64,000 nucleotides of DNA from JAEMQF01 sp963791595 (GTDB taxonomy: Bacteria > Pseudomonadota > Gammaproteobacteria > Burkholderiales > Burkholderiaceae_C), in NCBI GenBank assembly GCA_963791595.1, contig CAWBTF010000031.1, positions 34,516 to 98,515 of the forward strand, given 5' to 3'. Below are positions 1 to 9,154 of the stretch, one piece after another. Numbering within the stretch: the stretch's first letter is position 1; the number at the start of each line of letters is the position of its first letter. Under the pieces are notes generated by a model, which saw only the letters and a program-made list of their open reading frames with translations, was not told where the DNA came from and made no database searches. The position numbers and the translations under genes are program-made.

Positions 1-300
1 CTGGCCACCGGGTGGCACCCCTGCGCATCGCCTGTCACCACGGGTGGCAGCAGGGCGGTGGTGGTGCCCCCGGGCGCAGGCCCCATTCGCGGTGTCCTGG
101 CTTTCTGCCCGCTTGGATGGTGATGACGCGGCTGTCCGTGGTGGACCTCCGATGGTGCCCCGCGAGCGTGGGCCGGAGAACGGGGGCGCCACCACCGCAC
201 TGGGGCGCAGTCGCATGTGGGCTGGGCCGGTGCGGACAAAGGGTATTCGCTCGAAGCTCCGGGCCACCGCCCAGTCAGATCCTTCTCGCGCGACCTTCCC
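1..300. repeat. Nested inverted-repeat element, copy 1 (cut by window edge)
   Basis: No gene is apparent in the first 400 bases. The sequence is the reverse complement of the left half of the element at 24031-24563. It shares the inner arm (75-100, CCCCATTCGCGGTGTCCTGG), the outer arm (158-181, CCCCGCGAGCGTGGGCCGG) and the flanking GGGCGGTGGTGGTGCCCCC. The rest of the element lies left of the window. It ends close to the 3' end of the sugar dehydrogenase gene, in intergenic DNA like the other copies. Confidence 0.8.
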
Positions 301-402
301 AATACGGATCGCGCAACACGTTCTTCCGCACCTTTCCGGCGGTGAGGGCGTGCGATCGTGGCAAAGGCGGCGAACGCAACGCCCGGCGCGTCCGCACGTG
401 GA

Positions 403-1755
403 TCAGGGCCGATCGACCAGGCGCAGCACCCTGCCCGTGGTCCCGTACGGACCGAAGGTCTCGTTGGTCAGCACGTAGAACTCGCCGGCGCGGTCTTCGG
501 CCAGGCCGATCACGCGCGTCTCGAGTCGCAGCGCGCGGGTCATCGGCCAGAGCTCGCCGCCGCGGCTGGACGGTGCGGCGACGAAGATCTGCCCGGAGGC
601 CTGCTTGAAATCGGCGCTCCAATCGGCAATCAGCAACTGCCCGGCGAGCCGCGGTATCGCGCGGCCGCGGTAGACACGCGCTCCGGTGACGGCGGTGCCC
701 ACGCCTTTCAGGCCCAGTTTGGTGTCGGGGTGCGACGCTTGCATGTTGGCGTATTCGGCCACGGGAAGTTCGAGCCGGGTGCCGAAGGCGTCGCGGTTCG
801 CGCAACTCACCGGTGGTTGGCGCGGCCGCAGCCGGTCCACGCAATGGGTGCCCTCGATCAGCGGCCAGCCGAAGTTGCCCGGCGCCTTCACGCGGTAGGT
901 GGCTTCCCACAATGTCTCGGCGACAGCGGTCACATAGAAGTCGCCGCTGCCATTGGAATCGAAGGCGATTCGATACGGATTGCGAAATCCCCAGGCCCAG
1001 ATTTCGCGCCGCCCGCCGCTGGCGGCGAACGGGTTGTCGCGCGGAATCGCATAACCCGGGAAACCGCGGTCGATGTCGATTCGCAGAATCTTGCCGAACA
1101 GCGACTCGCGGTCTTGCGCCAGGCCGTCCCACGCCAACCCTTCCGCCGGCACGTTGAACGCCTCCCAGCGCACCTCCTTGCCGATGCCGTGCGACGCACC
1201 GCTGTCGCCCAGGCCGATGTACAGAAACCCATCGGGCCCGAACGCGAGACCGCCGCCGTTGTGCTTGCGGCTCGGCCAGTCGATCTCGAGCAGCACGCGT
1301 TCGGAGGCGACATCGATGCGCGACAGGTCGCCCGGCTTCGCGCTGAACTCCGACACCCGCCGCGTGTAGTTCCAGTTCGCCGGTGCGCCGGTGCGCAGGG
1401 GTGCAGAGTAGCTGGCGAAGACACGGCCGTTGCGCGCAAACTGCGGATGCAGCACGAAGCCGAGCAGGCCGCGCTCTTCGAAGTTCTGTTCCAGTGGCAG
1501 CATGCGCGGCCGCAGGTCGAAGAAAGGCTCGGGCGCGAGCCGGCCATCGGCGTTCAGCGTTCGCACCACGCCGTCTTGCTGGACGATGAACTTGCGCCCG
1601 CTGCCGTCGGCCGGCTCTTCCAGATGGATCGGCGCCGTGAGGCCTTCGGCCACGGGTTCGAGAGCGAGGTCTTGCGCCGTTGCGTTCGAGCAGAGCAAAG
1701 CGACCACCGCCAGCGAGAGTGCGGCCCGCGCGATCGGTGAGTTTGGGGCGTTCAT
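403..1755 (-). CDS. Secreted PQQ-dependent sugar dehydrogenase (GSDH family)
   Basis: This 450-residue protein resembles the soluble glucose/sorbosone dehydrogenase family. These are six-bladed propellers that oxidise sugars with PQQ and calcium in the periplasm. Residues 1-27 form a signal peptide (hydrophobic ALSLAVVALL, then NATA before the mature end). Family motifs follow in order: ERGLLGFVLHP, SRKHNGGGLAFGPDG (the HNGG active-site stretch), YIGLGDSG and WAWGFRNPYRIAFD. Length is normal for the family. It stands alone: repeat copy 1 lies downstream and the divergent serine hydrolase upstream. The true substrate cannot be read from sequence, since many members are orphan dehydrogenases. 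Confidence 0.85.
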   Translation of the reverse strand: MNAPNSPIARAALSLAVVALLCSNATAQDLALEPVAEGLTAPIHLEEPADGSGRKFIVQQDGVVRTLNADGRLAPEPFFDLRPRMLPLEQNFEERGLLGFVLHPQFARNGRVFASYSAPLRTGAPANWNYTRRVSEFSAKPGDLSRIDVASERVLLEIDWPSRKHNGGGLAFGPDGFLYIGLGDSGASHGIGKEVRWEAFNVPAEGLAWDGLAQDRESLFGKILRIDIDRGFPGYAIPRDNPFAASGGRREIWAWGFRNPYRIAFDSNGSGDFYVTAVAETLWEATYRVKAPGNFGWPLIEGTHCVDRLRPRQPPVSCANRDAFGTRLELPVAEYANMQASHPDTKLGLKGVGTAVTGARVYRGRAIPRLAGQLLIADWSADFKQASGQIFVAAPSSRGGELWPMTRALRLETRVIGLAEDRAGEFYVLTNETFGPYGTTGRVLRLVDRP

Positions 1756-1934
1756 GGGCGAGGCAAGAAGTCAAATCTCAGTGTACGGGGCTCGCCGCGC
1801 GTCATGCGGCGCCGCATCCCAATCCGCCGCGCGCCAACGCACCCGGGGATTCCCGTAGAACCGTCGCAGCCGCATTGCCTGCGCGGAGCGACGCGAATAC
1901 AGTGGCCGTCCCATCAATTCTCTTGGAGACGAAT

Positions 1935-3104
1935 ATGTCGTTGCAAAGACAAGTCGATGCACTCCTGAGCCGCGCCACCCAGGCGGGCGACGTGCCCGGC
2001 GTCGTGGCCATGGCGACGAACCGCGAAGGCACCATTTACGAGGGCGCCTTCGGCGAGCGCGTGCGCGGCCAGGGCCCGGCGATGACCGTGGACACGGTGG
2101 GCTGGATCGCTTCGATGACCAAGGCCATCACGTCGAGCGCGGCGATGCAGCTCGTCGAACAAGGCAAGATCGACCTGGACGCACCCGCGAGCCGGGTCGT
2201 TCCGCAAATTGCCGAAGCGCAAGTGCTGACCGGGTTCGACGCGAGCGGCCGGCCGCAAACGCGCGCACCCAAACGCGCCATCACGCTGCGCCACCTGCTC
2301 ACGCACAGCGCCGGCTTCAGCTATGAAATCTGGAACAGCGACATCCAGAAGGCGCAGGCTGCGTGGGGGCTGCCGGGCATCACGGAATGCAAGAACGCGT
2401 CGCTGCACACGCCGTTGTTGTTCGACCCGGGCGAGCGCTGGGAATACGGCATCAACATCGACTGGGCCGGCAAGATGGTCGAAGCGGTGAGCGGGCGCAA
2501 GCTCGGCGCCTACCTGCAGGACAACCTGTTGGGTCCGCTGGGCATGGACAGCACGGCGTTTCGCATCACGCCGTCGATGCGCAGCCGGCTCGCCAAGCTG
2601 CACCAGCGCGGCGACGACGGCGTGCTGACGCCGATCGACCTGGAGATCGTGCAAGACCCCGAATTCGAGATGGGCGGCGGCGGCCTGTACGGCACGATGG
2701 GAGACTATCTGAAATTCGTGCGCATGATCCTCAACGGCGGCGCCGGCAACGGCAACCGCGTGCTGCGGCCGGAGACGGTGAGCCTGATGTCGCGCAACAA
2801 CATGGGCGACATTCGCGTCACCGAACTGAAGACGGCGATCCCGTCGCTGTCCAACAGCGGCGAGTTCTTCCCCGGCGTGAGCAAGTCCTTCGGACTGGGC
2901 TTCCAGATCAACGAGCAGGCCGCGCCCACCGGCCGCCCCGCGGGCGGGATGATGTGGGCCGGCCTGGCCAACTCCTACTACTGGATCGACCCGGTCAGCG
3001 GCATCGGCGGCGCGTACCTCACGCAGATCCTGCCGTTTGTCGACACCAAGTCGCTGCCGCTGTACTTCGCTTTCGAGACCGCGGTGTACGACAACCTGCG
3101 CTGA
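1935..3104 (+). CDS. Beta-lactamase-fold serine hydrolase / family VIII esterase
   Basis: This 389-residue protein has the class C beta-lactamase fold shared by penicillin-binding proteins and family VIII carboxylesterases. The catalytic S-x-x-K is S60-M-T-K63, and a Tyr-Gly-Ile-Asn motif at 171-174 matches the YxxN position. HLLTHSAG (around 120-127) is typical of the family. I chose the ATG at 1935 because GGAGA lies seven bases upstream. The frame is open further upstream, but that stretch overlaps the divergent promoter region and has no family similarity. No signal peptide is visible, so it probably acts in the cytoplasm on small esters. It lies divergent to the sugar dehydrogenase and convergent with the next operon. 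Confidence 0.85.
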   Translation: MSLQRQVDALLSRATQAGDVPGVVAMATNREGTIYEGAFGERVRGQGPAMTVDTVGWIASMTKAITSSAAMQLVEQGKIDLDAPASRVVPQIAEAQVLTGFDASGRPQTRAPKRAITLRHLLTHSAGFSYEIWNSDIQKAQAAWGLPGITECKNASLHTPLLFDPGERWEYGINIDWAGKMVEAVSGRKLGAYLQDNLLGPLGMDSTAFRITPSMRSRLAKLHQRGDDGVLTPIDLEIVQDPEFEMGGGGLYGTMGDYLKFVRMILNGGAGNGNRVLRPETVSLMSRNNMGDIRVTELKTAIPSLSNSGEFFPGVSKSFGLGFQINEQAAPTGRPAGGMMWAGLANSYYWIDPVSGIGGAYLTQILPFVDTKSLPLYFAFETAVYDNLR

Positions 3105-3118
3105 CCGGCTGAGAGTTT

Positions 3119-3153
3119 TTCGGTTTTGCTCCCTCTCCCTCTGGGAGAGGGAG
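3119..3153. terminator. CCCTCTCCC/GGGAGAGGG hairpin repeat between convergent genes
   Basis: An 11-bp stem (CTCCCTCTCCC, three-base loop, GGGAGAGGGAG) starts 15 bases after the serine hydrolase stop and precedes the convergent gene end at 3212. Together with upstream TTCGGTTTTG it is nearly identical over 33 bases to the copy at 19799-19831, which is also 3' of a plus-strand gene at a convergent junction. Such repeats are common in proteobacterial intergenic DNA. A bidirectional terminator role is inferred from position. Confidence 0.6.
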
Positions 3154-3211
3154 GAAATTCAGCGGCCGCCGCGCTGACGGGAAGCGACCTGCCGCGCGGC
3201 TGCGCCTCGGG

Positions 3212-4450
3212 TCACTTCAGCCCCAGGTCCTTCTGCAAGTCGGCAGCGCTTTGCTTCGAGGCCTGCGCCGCGGGGCGCTGCGCCTGCATGGCCGCTTTTG
3301 CGGCGAGCGCCTGCTTGCGCATCGCCTCGACCGCCGCCGGGTCGCTGTACTGCGCGCGCATCGATTCGGCCAGGCGCTTGCCGGCGTCGATGTCGGGCTG
3401 CAGCTTCTGCCGCGCGAGTTGCTCGTTGCGTTTCTGCACCGCCTGCACCTTGGCGCGGTCGTCGGCGACTTGGAAGTAAGTCGCTGCGAGCACGAACCGG
3501 CCATTCGCTTCGGCTTCGTCGCCGAGTTTGTTGGCCAGGGCCTTGATCGACGCGATGCGTGGCTCGGCAGGTTTCAGGTAATGCGCGGCCAGCGCGTAGT
3601 CTTTCGCGCTTTCCAGCAGCTCGGGCGCAGCGCTGTAGTTGGCGGCCAGTGCGCCGGCGCGTTCCTCGGCGCGCTTCACGAGCTGGGCTTCGATCGCCGC
3701 CTGCACGCGCGGGTCGGATTCGACTTGCGACCACTCGCGCAGCACACCGAGCTCGCCGAGCGACTTCTTCAGCAGATCGTCGGGCCACTTCTGGAGGAAC
3801 GCGGCTTCACGGTTCGCCGCCGCCAGGTGCACGGCGACTTCGATCGAGTCCGGCCGCGCGCGCGCGAGCGCCACGCGCTCCTGGAGGTAGTTCGCATCGA
3901 ACGCGGCGGCCTCGCGCTGCAGCGTGCGCTCCGGGCCTTTGGCGAGGGCGTTGCGCACTTCCTGGATCAGGCTGGCGCCGGGCGTGTAGGGCCCCACCGC
4001 GGCGAAGCGCAGCTTGTGGTTGACCTTGAAGGACTCTGACGAACGGTCCTCGAAGCGCTTCAGCAGTTCGCCGACGACGCGTGGCGACTCCAGCTGTGTG
4101 CGCAACGCGGTCATCAGCGCGCGGTCGGCGGCGGCGAAGTGGCCTCCCTGGTCGTACAGAGCGGCGGCCTGAGCGTGATTGCCCTTCTTCTCCTCGGCGC
4201 TGGCCAAGGCGGGAGCGATCTGCGCCGCACGTTGCGCGGCCTTCGGTGCGTTCGGGCTTCTGCCGCCCTGTGCCTCCACGTAGTGCTCGAGTGCCTCGGC
4301 CATCTTTCCAGCGCGCTCGGCGGCCTGCCCGGCGACATAGGCTGCTTCGGCATGGCGCCGTTCTGCCTCGGTATCCCAATCGGCGCGCACGGCGTGGCTC
4401 GCCATCAGCAGCGCGAGTGCGGCGATCTTCAGGATGGTGCGTGAATTCAT
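3212..4450 (-). CDS. Exported helical repeat protein of unknown function
   Basis: This 412-residue protein has a clear signal peptide (MNSRTILKIAALALLMASHA, cleaved after VRA). The mature part is almost wholly alpha-helical, rich in Ala, Glu, Lys and Arg. It has TPR-like segments near the start (AEAAYVAGQAAERAGKMAEA) and a C-terminal Gln/Ala-rich helix. I do not recognise a family. The ATG at 4450 has GGAG seven bases upstream and begins the signal peptide. It follows the 4480-5112 gene by 29 bases, so the two form an operon, probably transcribed from the shared regulatory box near 5205-5246. A periplasmic location is inferred from the signal peptide. Confidence 0.75.
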   Translation of the reverse strand: MNSRTILKIAALALLMASHAVRADWDTEAERRHAEAAYVAGQAAERAGKMAEALEHYVEAQGGRSPNAPKAAQRAAQIAPALASAEEKKGNHAQAAALYDQGGHFAAADRALMTALRTQLESPRVVGELLKRFEDRSSESFKVNHKLRFAAVGPYTPGASLIQEVRNALAKGPERTLQREAAAFDANYLQERVALARARPDSIEVAVHLAAANREAAFLQKWPDDLLKKSLGELGVLREWSQVESDPRVQAAIEAQLVKRAEERAGALAANYSAAPELLESAKDYALAAHYLKPAEPRIASIKALANKLGDEAEANGRFVLAATYFQVADDRAKVQAVQKRNEQLARQKLQPDIDAGKRLAESMRAQYSDPAAVEAMRKQALAAKAAMQAQRPAAQASKQSAADLQKDLGLK

Positions 4451-4479
4451 GATGTGGCTCCTTGTCGAGTGCGTGGCGT

Positions 4480-5112
4480 TCAGCGCGGCAACATGGCCTT
4501 CATCGCGTCGAGCGGCGAAACGCTGCCGAGCATCGACTTGAACGTTGGCATCTTCGAGTAACCCTCGGGAACTTCGAACACCATCGCGTCGACGGCGCCG
4601 ATCTGCAGATTGCGCAGCGTCACCGTCATGCGCGACGCCTTGCCGCCTTCTTTTTGCAGCAGGTCCATCTTCACCGCGATGCCTTCGCGCGTGAACCACA
4701 TGAAGCCACCGGCGCCGCCGTCTTTGGCGATCAGCTTGTACTTCGTCGCGGCGACGCCTTCGACGGTTTCGGGCCCGACGACGCTGATGCTCGTTTCGTC
4801 GCCGCTCGGCGGGGCAGCGGGGTCGCGCGCGGCGCGCAGGTCGGTCTCGCGCACCATGCGCTGCGCTGGCATCAGGTTCCAGACGACGTTGCGGTCGCGG
4901 CGCACGATGCGCACGTCTTGAAAGCCGCCCATCTCGGTGTCGGTGCGCTCCTTGTCGGCGCTGTAGTAGACGCGGCCGGTGAAGTTGCCGGCGCTCGACT
5001 CGACGATGCGCTCGGCCTGGTAGTCGACGCTCGGCGTCGGCAACCGATTCTGGGCGTTGGCAGCGGCGACGAAGGCCGCGGTGATCAGGAATGCGACAGC
5101 GGGCTTGGACAT
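4480..5112 (-). CDS. Exported DUF4412-like protein
   Basis: This 210-residue secreted protein has a signal peptide at 1-20 (MSKPAVAFLITAAFVAAANA). The body resembles the DUF4412/LolA-like beta-sheet fold: SVDYQAERIVESSAG at the start, a central pattern of charged strands (RTDTEMGG, VVWNLMPAQRMV) and a C-terminal FEVPEGYSKM block, which is characteristic of that family. These are periplasmic proteins of unclear function, perhaps binding lipids or hydrophobic ligands. The start has AAGGAG eight bases upstream. It is the first gene of a two-gene operon with the helical protein downstream, and the conserved 42-base box lies 93-134 bases upstream. Confidence 0.7.
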   Translation of the reverse strand: MSKPAVAFLITAAFVAAANAQNRLPTPSVDYQAERIVESSAGNFTGRVYYSADKERTDTEMGGFQDVRIVRRDRNVVWNLMPAQRMVRETDLRAARDPAAPPSGDETSISVVGPETVEGVAATKYKLIAKDGGAGGFMWFTREGIAVKMDLLQKEGGKASRMTVTLRNLQIGAVDAMVFEVPEGYSKMPTFKSMLGSVSPLDAMKAMLPR

Positions 5113-5204
5113 GTGAATCTCCTTGGGTGGGTCAGCGGGCGGTTGGAACGCTTGAAACGATTGGTTTGGCCGTGAACGCACTGTGCCCGCCGAGCCGCCG
5201 CGCT

Positions 5205-5246
5205 GTCCTTAAGCGGCGCGGGCCGGCGCCTAAAACCTTCTAAAAC
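5205..5246 (-). promoter_or_regulatory. Shared regulatory box, copy A
   Basis: Read on the minus strand towards the gene at 5112, the box has a direct repeat TTTTAGAAGGTTTTAGG (half-sites ten bases apart), a GC-rich spacer, then CTTAAGGAC. The same bases occur at identical spacing at 9155-9196, upstream of the other exported-protein operon. CTGTGC is also kept at the same offset downstream. Tandem half-sites at ten to eleven bases are how PhoB/OmpR-type winged helices bind. The TTTTAGG and CTTAAG blocks are spaced like -35/-10 elements. The likely binder is the regulator at 9239. Confidence 0.6.
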
Positions 5247-5283
5247 AGTGCGGGTGGCGGGCGCAGCGTGTCGTTCGATGGCG

Positions 5284-7515
5284 TCAATAGCGCGTACGCA
5301 GCGTGCCCAGCCACGCCGGCAACGTGAACGTGCACAGCTCGAAGCGGTTCGGCGGCGCCTCGGCGAATTCGCCGGTCTTGTAGAAATCGGCGAGGAACGC
5401 GTCGATCGGGGCGCTGAACGTGCCCAGGCGCTGCGAACGTGCGGGCTCGGGCAAGGCGTCGGCCGCCTGGATTTGCTGGCTGAGGCCCGGCAGGCTGCGG
5501 GTCGCCGCGGCGGCGCTGCGAACGCCGTTGCGGTAAGCGCTGGCCGACTGCGAAATCTCGCGCAGCTGCGCCGCGCTGAAGCCAGGGTCGGTGGCCGGGC
5601 GAACGCACAGCCCGGCGCCACGCGTCGGCACTTCGAGTGGGGGGTCGACGGGGGGTTGCTTCGTCGGTGGCGTCGTGCCGGGCGTCGGCGGCGCGTCGGC
5701 CGGCGGCGCGTCTACCGGCGGCGGCGTGCGCGGCTTGGGTGGCTTGGGTGGCTTGGGGTCGACCTTGGTCGGTGGCGCGGGCGGCGCGGGGGGCGGCGGT
5801 TGTTTGTCGCAGCGCTTGAGCAAGCTTTCGATCCGGTACAGCTCGCGGCTCACGCTGTCGCGCTGCGCGTCGAGTTCTTCGAGCTCCTGCACGACGCCTT
5901 CGATGATGCCGAGGTCTTGGCCGAACTTTTCGGCTGCGAGCCCGGCTTCGATGAAACTTTTCAGCGACGACAGCTGCCAGCTGCCGAGCTTCGCGACGAT
6001 GGCGCCCACGCCGCCGGCGACGATCTTGCCCGCGAGCAGATCCTTGATCGCGTTGCCCGTGTCCCACAGGGTTTGCACGGCTTCGATCGTCTGCAGGCTC
6101 TTGCCGACCGAGATGCCGTTCTTGACCGCAGTGGCCTCGCTGCCGGTCAGGGTGGCGGCGATGACTTCGGCCGTCTTGACCGCCAGCTCCTGGGTCGTGT
6201 CCTTGATTTCGCGCGCCGCCCGGTCGAACTCCGAATCGCCGAGGATTTGCTGCATGTGCTTGACGATCTTCTTCTCTTCCGCTTTCAAATGGTCGACTTT
6301 GTTGGTCAGCGCTTGCCTGACTTCGTCGTCGCAGGGAACGATCTCGATGTCAACCGGATGGCCCAGCAGCTGCCCGCAGCGCGTCTTCGCATGCAGCGTC
6401 GTGCGCCCTTCGTTCACCGCCTGCAGGCCGACGCTGCCGCGGTTGTTCTGCACGTTCGCGAGCGCGCCGTTGCCGAGCGTGAACGAGATCATGTCGCTCG
6501 CGTCGGCGCTCTCCAGGTCGTAGGGGAAGGTGTAGACCTTGTGGTTCGGCTTGCCGTCGATGCCGATCAAGCCGAGCTTCGGAAGCGGTGCGCCGCCGTT
6601 GATCGAGTTCAGCTTCAAGCTCGCCGCCGGCAACTCGGCGCTCGCGCTTCTGCCGTCGACCTCGTATTCGGCCCTGATCTTGCCTTTGCCTGGCGTGACC
6701 GCGCTGACGTTTGCCGCCAGACCCAGCGACTGCACGGACAGCGCACTTCCCGGCTCGGCCCAGAAACGCAGCACACCGCCCTTGGGTTCAACCGCCGCGC
6801 TCAGCTTCGTCGTCTGCCCGACCGGCAAGGCCGCGCAACCGTCGAGCGTCAGACTCGGGTCGCTGGCGTTGCGTTTGTAGCTCAGGACCAGCTCGCCGCT
6901 TTCGAGCGGGCTGGACATGCAGATGCCGGGCCCGGTGAGCGCGGTGCCGCTGATCGTGTAGCGCTTCTCGAAGCCGTCCTGCAGGTCTTTGCGCGTCAGG
7001 CGCAACGGCGGCGACAGCAGCGTGCCGAGCACGGGCTGCAATTCGACGATCGTCGGCAGCGTCAGGTTCGCGGCGCCTGCGCCTGCGTAGTGGCAAGCGC
7101 CGACATCGTCGACCGAAAACCAGAACCCCGGGGAGTGCTGCATGGGGTCTTGCTTCAGCGCGATCACGCCGCGGATCTTGCGCGCGCCGCCGCCCAGATG
7201 GGCGCGCAGCGTCACCTTGCCTTCCCCGTCCTTGCAGACGATCGGCGTCGCGTCGATCTGCGCCGGCGGGTCGATGCGCCCTTCCTCCAGCGTCGTGTCG
7301 AACGCGCCGTAGCTGATCAACATGTCGGCGATCGAGCTGCCTTCGGACGGCAACTCGCCGCGCCACTTGACACTCCACTGCCCGCCGCTGCATCCGTCGC
7401 TGGGGTAGGCGGCGCCGCTCAGGCGAAGGTCGACCTTGATCGTGTCCGCATCGGCGGCCGCCGCTGCGGCGGCCCAGCTGAGCAAACCGATGGCTGCGGC
7501 TTGACGAGGTTTCAT
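5284..7515 (-). CDS. Large exported protein with coiled-coil and proline-rich segments
   Basis: This 743-residue protein starts with a signal peptide (MKPRQAAAIGLLSWAAAAAA, then ADA). The first 350 residues look like beta-sandwich repeats with several cysteines (SDGCSGGQW, GACHYAG, CMSSP, LDGCAALP). A helical/coiled-coil region with ETAEVIAAT-like heptads follows, and then a proline-rich linker of about 60 residues (PPPPAPPAPPTKVDPK) typical of wall- or envelope-spanning segments. A C-terminal helical domain closes the protein. No family is recognised. AGGAAG precedes the ATG at 7515. The gene lies 62 bases after the CxxxC-repeat lipoprotein, so it is the second gene of that operon. Both are probably controlled by the box at 9155-9196. 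Confidence 0.7.
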   Translation of the reverse strand: MKPRQAAAIGLLSWAAAAAAADADTIKVDLRLSGAAYPSDGCSGGQWSVKWRGELPSEGSSIADMLISYGAFDTTLEEGRIDPPAQIDATPIVCKDGEGKVTLRAHLGGGARKIRGVIALKQDPMQHSPGFWFSVDDVGACHYAGAGAANLTLPTIVELQPVLGTLLSPPLRLTRKDLQDGFEKRYTISGTALTGPGICMSSPLESGELVLSYKRNASDPSLTLDGCAALPVGQTTKLSAAVEPKGGVLRFWAEPGSALSVQSLGLAANVSAVTPGKGKIRAEYEVDGRSASAELPAASLKLNSINGGAPLPKLGLIGIDGKPNHKVYTFPYDLESADASDMISFTLGNGALANVQNNRGSVGLQAVNEGRTTLHAKTRCGQLLGHPVDIEIVPCDDEVRQALTNKVDHLKAEEKKIVKHMQQILGDSEFDRAAREIKDTTQELAVKTAEVIAATLTGSEATAVKNGISVGKSLQTIEAVQTLWDTGNAIKDLLAGKIVAGGVGAIVAKLGSWQLSSLKSFIEAGLAAEKFGQDLGIIEGVVQELEELDAQRDSVSRELYRIESLLKRCDKQPPPPAPPAPPTKVDPKPPKPPKPRTPPPVDAPPADAPPTPGTTPPTKQPPVDPPLEVPTRGAGLCVRPATDPGFSAAQLREISQSASAYRNGVRSAAAATRSLPGLSQQIQAADALPEPARSQRLGTFSAPIDAFLADFYKTGEFAEAPPNRFELCTFTLPAWLGTLRTRY

Positions 7516-7577
7516 GGAACGTCTTCCTGATCGTGATCGGATGGCGCGGCCAGCGCTTGATTGCTTCGCGGCGCCGC

Positions 7578-9095
7578 TCAGCGCGGTTGTTCGAACGCCA
7601 TCAGACGCGGCACGCGCGCCATCACGCCGACCGAACAGGCGCCGCCGCCGGCCTGCAGTTGCACTTCGTATCCGATCACCGGGTTGCCGTTGCGGTCGAG
7701 CGTGATCGAAGGCCAGAAGCCGGCAAGCCAGTAAGCGCTCGGGCAGGGCGGAATCGGCGGGATGCACTGCGGGCAGCCCATGCGCGCCGGCAGGCCCATT
7801 TCGGTTTCGGCCGCTTTGGCCGACGGCAGAGGCTTGTTGTGCCAGCCGAGCGCGCTGGTTTCGCATTGCGCGTCGCACCAGACGTAGGCGAGTTCGTCCA
7901 CGGGGACGGGAATGCGCAGTGCGATGCGCGGGCGGTTGCGGCTGTCGAGCGCGAGATCGACACCCTCCTGGCCCCACGCGGCCGGCAGGCCCACGTCGAG
8001 GGCGCCCCAGACACTCGTCGCCTGCGCGCACGCCGCGTCGCACGACAGGTAGTAGAGCGCGTTCGGCGTGAACTCGCCGCCGGCGCCGGTGCCGGGGTAG
8101 AGCGCGATGCGCGGCGCGCCGCTCGTCGTCAGGCGCATCGAAAACGTGGCGGTGCTCAAGGTGCCGTCGGTCGTCGTGATCGCCAGCGGCTGGCGGCTCA
8201 CGCCGGCCGAGCAGTCACGCGTCGCGCACTCCATGTAGCCGATCACCGGCACGGCCCAGGGCTCGGCCGCCTGCATCATCGAGTACGCGATCCGGGGCAG
8301 GCCTTGCGGATCGATCGCGAGTGAGGCGTTCTTCCACAGGTTCTCGTCGAGCTGGGCGAGCCGCCACTGCGTGGCGCTCGTGCAGCCGCTGTCGCACGAC
8401 GCGAACAACACGCCGTTCAGCGCGCTGCCCGTCCCGATCGAATTGGATTGGAAGATGAAGCGCGGCCGGCCTTGCGCGTCGAGCGCAAACGACTGCGTGT
8501 TCTCCGAGTCGGACGGAAAAAACGGCGTGCCGGCTTCGACGACGACGCTTTGCCTCCAGCCGGCGCTTTGCAGGCAGTTGCTGTCGCACGACCAGTATTC
8601 GTACTGGACCGTGCTCACCGAGGTCGGCTGCGTCGCGAGCAAGATCCGTGGTTGGCCGGCGCTCGTGAGCTGGATCTGGGCATCGCCCAGACCGTCGCCG
8701 AGCGCCACCGTGCTGAAGCGATCGGTGCCGCTGCAATCGGCCGCGCAGTACGCGTAGTACGCCGGGCGCCGGCCTTGGTTGTCGGCGGCGTTCGCGGCGT
8801 ACACCGCGTGCACGCCGCCGGCGGCGTCGATCGCGATGTGCGGCAGCCGCGACGGGATCACCTCGTTGCCGATTCGGTACGGCAGCATGAATGAAGACGA
8901 GGCGGCGGGCCCCGGGTTCGTTCCAGGGGTCGAGACCGGCGGGGTGCCCGACCCGGTTGAGCCCGGCCCGGCCGAGCCTGCGGGGGCAGCGCCCGACCCG
9001 GTCGAGCTCGATCCGCCGCCGCCGCCGCCGCATGCGGCGAGGATGACGGCGCTGGACAAGGCGAGCTGGCAAGCGATCTTGCGGGTGCGGTTCAT
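7578..9095 (-). CDS. Lipoprotein with six CxxxC propeller-like repeats
   Basis: This 505-residue protein has a lipoprotein signal (lipobox VILAAC, Cys22) followed by six glycines and a Ser/Gly/Pro linker. The body repeats a unit of roughly 50-65 residues. Each unit pairs a CxxxC or CxxxxC hairpin (CAADC, CDSNC, CDSGC, CATRDC, CDAAC, CDAQC) with a blade-like strand containing PRI or PRF (GQPRILLAT, GRPRFIFQS, GLPRIAYSM, GAPRIALYP, NRPRIALRI). This suggests a beta-propeller whose blades each carry a disulfide, exposed on the envelope. No catalytic motif is seen and I cannot assign a function. It is the first gene of the operon with the 743-residue protein and lies divergent from the regulator at 9239. 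Confidence 0.7.
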   Translation of the reverse strand: MNRTRKIACQLALSSAVILAACGGGGGGSSSTGSGAAPAGSAGPGSTGSGTPPVSTPGTNPGPAASSSFMLPYRIGNEVIPSRLPHIAIDAAGGVHAVYAANAADNQGRRPAYYAYCAADCSGTDRFSTVALGDGLGDAQIQLTSAGQPRILLATQPTSVSTVQYEYWSCDSNCLQSAGWRQSVVVEAGTPFFPSDSENTQSFALDAQGRPRFIFQSNSIGTGSALNGVLFASCDSGCTSATQWRLAQLDENLWKNASLAIDPQGLPRIAYSMMQAAEPWAVPVIGYMECATRDCSAGVSRQPLAITTTDGTLSTATFSMRLTTSGAPRIALYPGTGAGGEFTPNALYYLSCDAACAQATSVWGALDVGLPAAWGQEGVDLALDSRNRPRIALRIPVPVDELAYVWCDAQCETSALGWHNKPLPSAKAAETEMGLPARMGCPQCIPPIPPCPSAYWLAGFWPSITLDRNGNPVIGYEVQLQAGGGACSVGVMARVPRLMAFEQPR

Positions 9096-9154
9096 GGCGG
9101 GACTCCGGTTGGATTGAAGCGGTGCCGCAACTGTGCGAGCCCACCCCCAACAGC

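Noticed and set aside
5248..7530. A 760-codon plus-strand open frame opposite the 743-residue protein gene, and similar long antisense frames elsewhere
   Set aside because: High G+C leaves antisense frames open. The opposite strand has the signal peptide, ribosome site and domain-like composition, and the antisense proteins are Arg/Ala-rich without motifs.
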